Assembly (NCBI GenBank): GCA_002308795.1
Contig: DBVV01000028.1
Location: forward strand, 1-18,734
Source: Mageeibacillus sp. UBA1255
GTDB taxonomy: Bacteria; Bacillota; Clostridia; UBA1212; UBA1255
DNA: 18,734 nt
Reading direction: 5' to 3'
The notes below the pieces were generated by a model. It had not been told where the DNA came from. It saw only the letters and a program-made list of their open reading frames with translations, and did no database searches. The position numbers and the translations under genes are program-made. Shown here in pieces: positions 14,435 to 18,734 of the stretch; position 1 is the first letter of the stretch, and the number at the start of each line of letters is the position of its first letter.

Positions 14435-15046
14435 ATGAGATATAAAAGCAGCGAAATGATGCAGAAGATAGTGAGGGTAATAGAGTACTGCCGGATACAC
14501 GACGGTGCCAGTCCTTCTGTTAAATATATCGCTGATGCAGTTAAACTTTCTAAAAGTACCGTTCATGCCTATCTCCTCGAAATGAACGAGCGCGGCATGA
14601 TAAAGTACGCTCCGGGAGATATAAACACCGGTAAAACTGCTATGATCTCTACTGTAAACACCACCGCTCCGATCGTCGGCTCGGTAAAGTGCGGCGATCC
14701 GCAGCTGGAGGAGGCGGAGATACTCGGCTACGTCAGACTTCCGTCGTCCATTTTCGGTGTTAACGATATGTACATTTTGAATGCGAGAGGGGATTCGATG
14801 GCCGATGCCGGCATAGATGACGGAGATACTGTCGTAGTCGAGAACAGACAGTTCCCCGAGGTTAATGATATCGTCGTCGCGATGGATGACGAGGGTGCGA
14901 ATACGCTTAAAAGATATAAAGGCGTTAATGCAAACGGGCAGGCCAGGCTTGCTTACGAGAATGCTGAAAACTATCCGGGCAGAGAGATATTGCTCGACAG
15001 TATGAGGATCCAGGGTATAGCTAAGTTCGTTATTAAGAAGCTTTGA
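14435..15046 (+). CDS. LexA-like transcriptional repressor with S24 self-cleavage domain
   Basis: 203 residues. The N-terminal part (1-65) is a winged helix-turn-helix of LexA type: MMQKIVRVIEYCRIHDG, then PSVKYIADAVKLSKSTVHAYLLEM with the recognition helix at about 39-50. The C-terminal S24 domain has the cleavage site Cys86-Gly87 (IVGSVKCGDP; a C-G dyad in place of the classical A-G), the nucleophile Ser121 in ARGDSM and the general base Lys159 in TLKRYK. This is a complete self-cleaving repressor relieved by RecA filaments under DNA damage. It may be the host LexA or one of several paralogues, so no symbol is given. The operator at 14392 implies autoregulation. AGGGAG at 14423-14428 sets the start, and the small gene downstream begins 6 bases after its stop. 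Confidence 0.92.
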   Translation: MRYKSSEMMQKIVRVIEYCRIHDGASPSVKYIADAVKLSKSTVHAYLLEMNERGMIKYAPGDINTGKTAMISTVNTTAPIVGSVKCGDPQLEEAEILGYVRLPSSIFGVNDMYILNARGDSMADAGIDDGDTVVVENRQFPEVNDIVVAMDDEGANTLKRYKGVNANGQARLAYENAENYPGREILLDSMRIQGIAKFVIKKL

Positions 15047-15052
15047 GGTTGA

Positions 15053-15376
15053 ATGATCATGTCAGGCGAAAGAGTAAGGCAATACGTGCTGGTCGATACC
15101 GCGAAGACGCTGTCCGGGATAGAAATACCCAGGCAGGTGCACTGGTTCGACGGAAGATGTTTCGAGATCGACAGCGTACAGTATATAAAACCGATACCCA
15201 AGGCAAAGGACGGTACGACGTGCTTTAACGTTATCATAAACGGGATCAGGACGTCGATCTTTAAAGATTACCGCGGATGGTACGTTTTTCCTAAAGAGAA
15301 TATAACCGCGGAGTCTCTTGAGGAAATGAGAAAGGAATGTGTGCGAAGGAGCATCGCAGGGAGCGGAATGGAATGA
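15053..15376 (+). CDS. Small companion protein of the LexA-like repressor, 107 aa
   Basis: Not assigned to a named family. The core VHWFDGRCFEIDSVQYIKP followed by a strand-rich stretch and GWYVFP resembles small proteins, known to me only as hypotheticals in Clostridia, with the pattern W-DGR-F-ID-V...W-V; I recall some beside SOS-type Y-family polymerase genes, but this is memory, not a search. It is a single beta-rich domain with a charged helical tail (ESLEEMRKECVRRS). It begins 6 bases after the repressor stop, so it is translationally linked and under the same operator. GAGG at 15045-15048 lies four bases before the ATG at 15053 and ten before a second ATG at 15059; the latter spacing is equally possible. 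Likely DNA-damage inducible. Confidence 0.7.
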   Translation: MIMSGERVRQYVLVDTAKTLSGIEIPRQVHWFDGRCFEIDSVQYIKPIPKAKDGTTCFNVIINGIRTSIFKDYRGWYVFPKENITAESLEEMRKECVRRSIAGSGME

Positions 15377-15398
15377 TTATCATCAGGATGCCTCCAGA

Positions 15399-15485
15399 CC
15401 GTTCAAAAACGGCCCTTAAACGCATTTTAGCGTCGGAAGCACTCACGATATGTCCGGACGAAAACAGCGCCTTTAAAGGCCGTTT
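15399..15485. repeat. Palindrome-dense element downstream of the LexA-like operon
   Basis: Outer arms at 15407-15420 and 15472-15485 pair over 14 positions with one mismatch (AAACGGCC against GGCCGTTT at the base). Inside, CGTCGGA (15431-15437) pairs with TCCGGACG (15453-15460) with one bulge. The perfect 12-bp palindrome GCCTTTAAAGGC lies at 15469-15480, GTCCGGAC at 15452-15459 and a CCGTT/AACGG hairpin at 15399-15412. A 51-codon frame (15373-15528) overlaps it but has no ribosome site and a composition unlike a protein, so I treat 15377-15563 as non-coding. No other copy is seen in the window. Confidence 0.5.
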
Positions 15486-15563
15486 CCGCGCGTCACAGGG
15501 CATTCAGGGCAGGCATAATGACTGTTAATGCTAAATTCAACTGATCCGGAAGGAGATAATGAT

Positions 15564-16367
15564 ATGAAAACAGAAAAACAGGCGCAGAGTTTTGAGAAAT
15601 ATTTTGATGAAGATCTGAAGTATTTTAATCAGGATACTTTGCGATATTACTGCTGCTCGAACGAGGCGCTATTCGGCGAAGGAACCGCGGTCAGGGCGCT
15701 CGTACTTGAATTTCCGGGCTTGGGCGGAGGATCGTGTCTTGGCGGGTCGATGGAGAATCTGTCTGTTTATGATAATCCTTTTACCCGGAGATGTGCTGAA
15801 AAGGGAATAGTGGTCGCATATATGTTTCCTGGTCCGTGGAGCTGGATGAATAAGGGAGCCGTGAGGGTCACCGATCTTGTCGTGAACGCATTTATGCAAA
15901 AGTACGGCTGGAAGTCTGACAATGATTTTTCGCTCATCGTCATGGGAGGCAGCATGGGCGGCCAGTCATCTCTTATCTATTCGATCGATTCATCACACCG
16001 GGTGAGTGCATGTGTCGCGCATTGTCCGTGTTACGACGTTAATGATTGTTTCAGCGTACTCGAGTCGTTTCCGCGAACTTTCGTGAGTGCCGTGAATACG
16101 TATGATATGCCGCTTGATGAAGCACTCAGGCTGATCTCGCCGAGCTTTCGCATCGGTGAACTTCCGGACATTCCTTATCTTATCACTGCAGATGAGTTTG
16201 ATGAGATAATCCCGTTGAACGGCCTTGAGAATTACGTAGATCTTGTTAAAAAAGCAGGCCTGAACGTAACGTATATGCGCCTGGAAGGGCAGACACACGG
16301 CGGTATTTCGGCAGAAGACCGTGAAAAAATGAATGATTTTGTGCTGAAATATTCAAAGAAAAACTAA
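15564..16367 (+). CDS. Alpha/beta hydrolase of the prolyl-oligopeptidase-like type
   Basis: 267 residues without signal peptide. VLEFPGLGGGS gives the oxyanion strand-turn, the nucleophile is Ser130 in MGGSMGGQSS, the acid is Asp210 or Asp213 (TADEFDEIIP) and the base His245 in EGQTHGG, so the triad is complete and correctly ordered. The last two motifs fit the serine esterase/peptidase branch (S9-like). Unusually many cysteines occur (YYCCSN, VAHCPCYD). AGGAG at 15551-15555, eight bases before the ATG at 15564, decides the start against an in-frame ATG at 15528. The TIR-like gene follows after 46 bases with no terminator, so both may share a transcript, either from the LexA-like promoter by read-through or from a promoter I cannot see in the palindrome-rich gap. 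Substrate unknown. Confidence 0.88.
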   Translation: MKTEKQAQSFEKYFDEDLKYFNQDTLRYYCCSNEALFGEGTAVRALVLEFPGLGGGSCLGGSMENLSVYDNPFTRRCAEKGIVVAYMFPGPWSWMNKGAVRVTDLVVNAFMQKYGWKSDNDFSLIVMGGSMGGQSSLIYSIDSSHRVSACVAHCPCYDVNDCFSVLESFPRTFVSAVNTYDMPLDEALRLISPSFRIGELPDIPYLITADEFDEIIPLNGLENYVDLVKKAGLNVTYMRLEGQTHGGISAEDREKMNDFVLKYSKKN

Positions 16368-16413
16368 AAGCCATCGTTAAGCGATCACTATCCGAGGGGA
16401 GAAGGAAAAAGAT

Positions 16414-17361
16414 ATGGTCAATGTTTTTATAATCCATTCCGGTAAAGATGAAGATCTTGTAAACGAAACGGTCATTCCGTATTTATGCGGGAATATCGAC
16501 GATAATAATAAACCGGCGCATATTGACAGCTATGCGAACGTTCTAATGCTGAAATCCGGTAATAGTTCCATCTGGAAGCCTGACGCACATAGGAAAATCA
16601 AACAAGCCCAGGTCGTTATCGTTCTTCTTGGCGATGATTCAAATAAAGAATCAAAGATAAAGACGATGGGATGGGAAGTTGATCAGGCGCTTAAATATAA
16701 CAAGCAGATCATGATCTACAATCCGAAATCATTAGATCTGCCAAGGTTTTTATATCATAACGACCCGTATTCCGGCAAAACAGAACCAATAGCCGGACAA
16801 TTTCCGCTGAAACTGATCAAGAAAAAGATCGACGATTTCGGAAAAGGTTACTACGATATTTTCTCTCCTGTTTACGAGAAGATGGATGATGAATCCAAAA
16901 AAGCGCATAAGGATGAATTGCTTGAACAGTATAAAATGTTCCAAAAAACGTCCGAAGACCTTGTCAGCAGGAGACAGACGGTAAATTCTTTCTATATTTC
17001 AGTTAACAGTGCTCTTGTAGCGTTAGTAGGAGTAGTGATGGGCTGGGTCGATGCCCCCGCGAAAAATTATATCGTTGCATTCATGTGCCTGACCGGTGTT
17101 ATTTTGTCATTATCATGGGCAAATCTTCTCGAGTCTTACGGTAATTTAAATTCTGCAAAAATGAAAGTACTGAATCTGATAGAAGAGCAGCTTCCGATAG
17201 CGCTATACGACGTGGAATGGAAAGTGATGAGTGATAAGCTCAATAATAAAAAGTATGTTTCTTTTACAAAAAGCGAAAAGAGAATACCACTAATTTTTGC
17301 GATTGTGTACGTAATTATAACGCTTGCTTTGATTGCTTTAAATATCGCGAAGATGCTTTAA
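16414..17361 (+). CDS. TIR-like domain fused to a RipA/SLATT-like three-helix membrane domain
   Basis: 315 residues in two parts. Residues 1-130 read as a TIR-like (ThsB/DUF1863-type) domain: VNVFIIHSGKDED as strand 1 and BB-type turn, SSIWKPDAHRKIKQAQ then VVIVLLGDD as a core strand, and MGWEVDQALKYNKQIMIYNP with Glu88 next to Trp87 at the place of the conserved TIR glutamate. Residues 160-315 carry a helix (EQYKMFQKTSEDLVSRRQTV), membrane spans at about 193-212, 219-239 and 292-312, and between them LLESYGNLNSAKMKVLNLIEEQLP, which matches what I recall of RipA-family octameric membrane proteins and SLATT-type effectors. The expected topology places the TIR part in the cytoplasm. TIR domains in bacterial immunity hydrolyse NAD or make signals; activity here is inferred. 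GAGAAGG precedes the ATG. The gene seems more AT-rich than its neighbours. Confidence 0.8.
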   Translation: MVNVFIIHSGKDEDLVNETVIPYLCGNIDDNNKPAHIDSYANVLMLKSGNSSIWKPDAHRKIKQAQVVIVLLGDDSNKESKIKTMGWEVDQALKYNKQIMIYNPKSLDLPRFLYHNDPYSGKTEPIAGQFPLKLIKKKIDDFGKGYYDIFSPVYEKMDDESKKAHKDELLEQYKMFQKTSEDLVSRRQTVNSFYISVNSALVALVGVVMGWVDAPAKNYIVAFMCLTGVILSLSWANLLESYGNLNSAKMKVLNLIEEQLPIALYDVEWKVMSDKLNNKKYVSFTKSEKRIPLIFAIVYVIITLALIALNIAKML

Positions 17362-18591
17362 ATGTATCCCGATATGACCGACGCCGAGTATGATCGACGA
17401 GGCAATGACTATAAGGTTGCGTGAGTAAATACCCATAAGCAGCAGGGCAAGCACAGGGAGCGTCGCTCCCGCGACCGGAAAGCCTGCGAAAGAGGAATAC
17501 ATATCTTCCAGGGTGCGTGCGCTCTTGAAATATTTTATCCAGTAGCATTCGTAAAGGATCATCAGCACGAAAGCCGTAATAAGGAATAAGATCCGCCACT
17601 TGAAATATAATCCATCCGGAAGGATCTTTATGAGCGGATCAATGGCAGGAAAAATAAGGACCGAAACAGTTGCAGCGACCTGACCGATCCGCTCGAATGC
17701 GAGGAGCACTTTGTTTTCACGCTTTTCCGCCTCATCGTAACCGGAGGGCTTACGGCCTGAACCCCAGATGATGTTTGGAACGAAGAGCATTATAAGATAG
17801 ATCAGTCCGGTGATACAGAAGCCGAGTCTGTATGGGTTCTGAGTATCAGCGCCTAACACGATCGAACTCATTTTAACACTGCTGATCTTTTCACCGAAAA
17901 CCGACTTTAATTGACCGGCCATCAGATCAGGATCACTAAGATCTGTATGGTATGATCCGTATATCCCCATTATCCTGCCGCTTCCGCAGCGATCGTACGC
18001 GTTTCGGAAATTTGTCACCATATATGCTTCGCGAACGGGGGAGATACCGTCGTTTGTTGTACGCGTCGCGTAATACTCTTCGCCCTGCCTGATGCATTCC
18101 TGAGCAAGCTTGTAATTTTCCGAATCCGTTAGCCCGTGTTCTTCAAGATAATTCAAATATCTCGCACCGGTCGTTTTATACTGGTGGCCAACGTCGGTAC
18201 CGTGGAATACCGTCTCAGGGCAGTTTGCTTTTATATTACAGAAAAAATCGTGATAATACTTGTTACCGTACTGTGTTCCGCGGATCTCGTCAAAGAAGAG
18301 ATCGAGCAGTTCATCATTGTCCTGCTTCATCCAGATATTGATAAATTCGGCACTGTAGTAGGGCAATTCGACAAAAAGATCGCGGTATCCTTCGTTATAT
18401 AGATCTTTCCAAAGCTCAAATTCGATCTCATGGTATTTTTTAACACCGTGCATCTCTCCATAGAGGCGGATCATTGTATCGTTGTTCGGGTAAACGTCTG
18501 TCGTACGGTCGCTTAAATCAAGAATAAGTGCGGTTACGCATACCGCAGCCAATAAAGATATCGCGATCACCGTCTTGATCCTGCTTTTCAT
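17338..18591 (-). CDS. Membrane protein with GEMHG-type (ChaN/TraB-like) N-terminal domain
   Basis: 417 residues. A signal anchor (about 5-24) is followed by a soluble domain at 35-245 with paired histidine motifs: LYGEMHG with Glu46/His48, FVELPYY, VFHGTDVGHQY and GIYGSYHTDL with His215. The GE.H...E.....G..H pattern is shared by ChaN-like, TraB/PrgY/TIKI and erythromycin-esterase-like folds; which of these applies cannot be settled by eye. Residues about 255-417 form some five membrane helices ending in HIGIHLKHLRDI. The enzyme part would sit outside the membrane, suggesting a metal-dependent hydrolase or peptidase on the surface. The ATG is preceded by a run of Gs (GGGGGG) at normal spacing, an unusual but workable ribosome site. 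A strong promoter lies at 18618. Its 3' end overlaps the convergent TIR gene by 24 bases. Confidence 0.75.
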   Translation of the reverse strand: MKSRIKTVIAISLLAAVCVTALILDLSDRTTDVYPNNDTMIRLYGEMHGVKKYHEIEFELWKDLYNEGYRDLFVELPYYSAEFINIWMKQDNDELLDLFFDEIRGTQYGNKYYHDFFCNIKANCPETVFHGTDVGHQYKTTGARYLNYLEEHGLTDSENYKLAQECIRQGEEYYATRTTNDGISPVREAYMVTNFRNAYDRCGSGRIMGIYGSYHTDLSDPDLMAGQLKSVFGEKISSVKMSSIVLGADTQNPYRLGFCITGLIYLIMLFVPNIIWGSGRKPSGYDEAEKRENKVLLAFERIGQVAATVSVLIFPAIDPLIKILPDGLYFKWRILFLITAFVLMILYECYWIKYFKSARTLEDMYSSFAGFPVAGATLPVLALLLMGIYSRNLIVIASSIILGVGHIGIHLKHLRDI

Positions 18592-18617
18592 ATTGCCCCC
18601 CGTAATATTTTTCTGCC

Positions 18618-18646
18618 ATTATACTACTCTGTTTTCATATTCTCAA
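18618..18646 (-). promoter_or_regulatory. Promoter of the GEMHG membrane protein gene
   Basis: On the minus strand TTGAGA (18641-18646), 17-bp spacer, perfect TATAAT (18618-18623), 26 bases before the ATG. The sequence to the right (18647-18734) shows no convincing gene. Confidence 0.75.
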
Positions 18647-18734
18647 TACGTGCGGAAGGGGCTCTTTTCCTGTTTCCGTGAAATATTGTTCTTCCCTGCG
18701 TTCTGCCACAGATTTTTCATTTTCCTCCGGAGGC

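Noticed and set aside
15373..15528. 51-codon frame overlapping the stop of the 107-aa gene (ATGA overlap)
   Set aside because: There is no ribosome binding site, the composition follows the palindromes rather than a protein, and no family resemblance was seen. The interval is better explained as non-coding structure.
18643..18720. 25-codon minus-strand frame with GGAGG before its ATG
   Set aside because: The ribosome site is only three bases from the ATG, the frame ends inside the -35 box of the promoter at 18618, and the sequence has no recognisable features.

Overview
The window looks like a chromosomal segment of a Gram-positive, low-to-mid GC member of the Bacillota, most likely an uncultured gut or rumen Clostridia. 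The reasons are purine-rich ribosome binding sites in front of nearly every gene, sigma-A type promoters with 17-bp spacers, U-tailed terminators, a LexA-type repressor with a near-canonical Gram-positive SOS palindrome, a surface protein with an LPXTG-like tail, and luxS. This is inferred from signatures; no rRNA or marker gene is present. I see no tRNA, rRNA, CRISPR array, insertion sequence or phage gene.

Layout. (1) 1-748: a promoter, an acidic 169-aa protein of unknown role and a terminator. (2) 770-4791, plus strand: a doubtful 31-aa membrane peptide, then four tightly spaced genes: a 121-aa unknown, a NADAR-DUF6508-like fusion (ADP-ribose chemistry), an SGNH-hydrolase lipoprotein and an alpha-helical protein resembling the C-terminal part of SWIM zinc-finger proteins. 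(3) 4819-6177: a secreted protein with an IPQTGD sorting-like tail and a strong bidirectional terminator. (4) 6199-10382, minus strand: a membrane-anchored surface protein, then a Gfo/Idh/MocA oxidoreductase and a large alpha/beta hydrolase, plausibly a sugar-modification pair. The two surface proteins on either side of this pair appear to share a beta-sandwich module. (5) 10434-11808, plus: a good promoter feeding an EamA transporter that has lost its N-terminus, then an HD-domain hydrolase. (6) 11810-13609, minus: a PHP phosphoesterase and a class C beta-lactamase-like serine hydrolase. (7) 13661-14325, plus: luxS with its own promoter and terminator. (8) 14353-17361, plus: an autoregulated LexA-like repressor, a small companion protein, a palindrome-rich gap, an alpha/beta hydrolase and a TIR-like protein fused to a three-helix membrane domain. 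(9) 17338-18646, minus: a GEMHG-type (ChaN/TraB-like) enzyme domain fused to a multi-pass membrane domain, whose 3' end overlaps that of the TIR gene by 24 bp. The last 88 bases hold no convincing gene.

How genes may work together. The best candidates for unusual biology are the TIR-transmembrane protein (probable effector of immunity or stress-induced cell death), the NADAR fusion (reversal of ADP-ribosylation) and the LexA-like operon with its palindromic operator. The rest reads as housekeeping, cell-surface and small-molecule hydrolase functions typical of a carbohydrate-using anaerobe. All assignments come from reading motifs; none was checked against a database.
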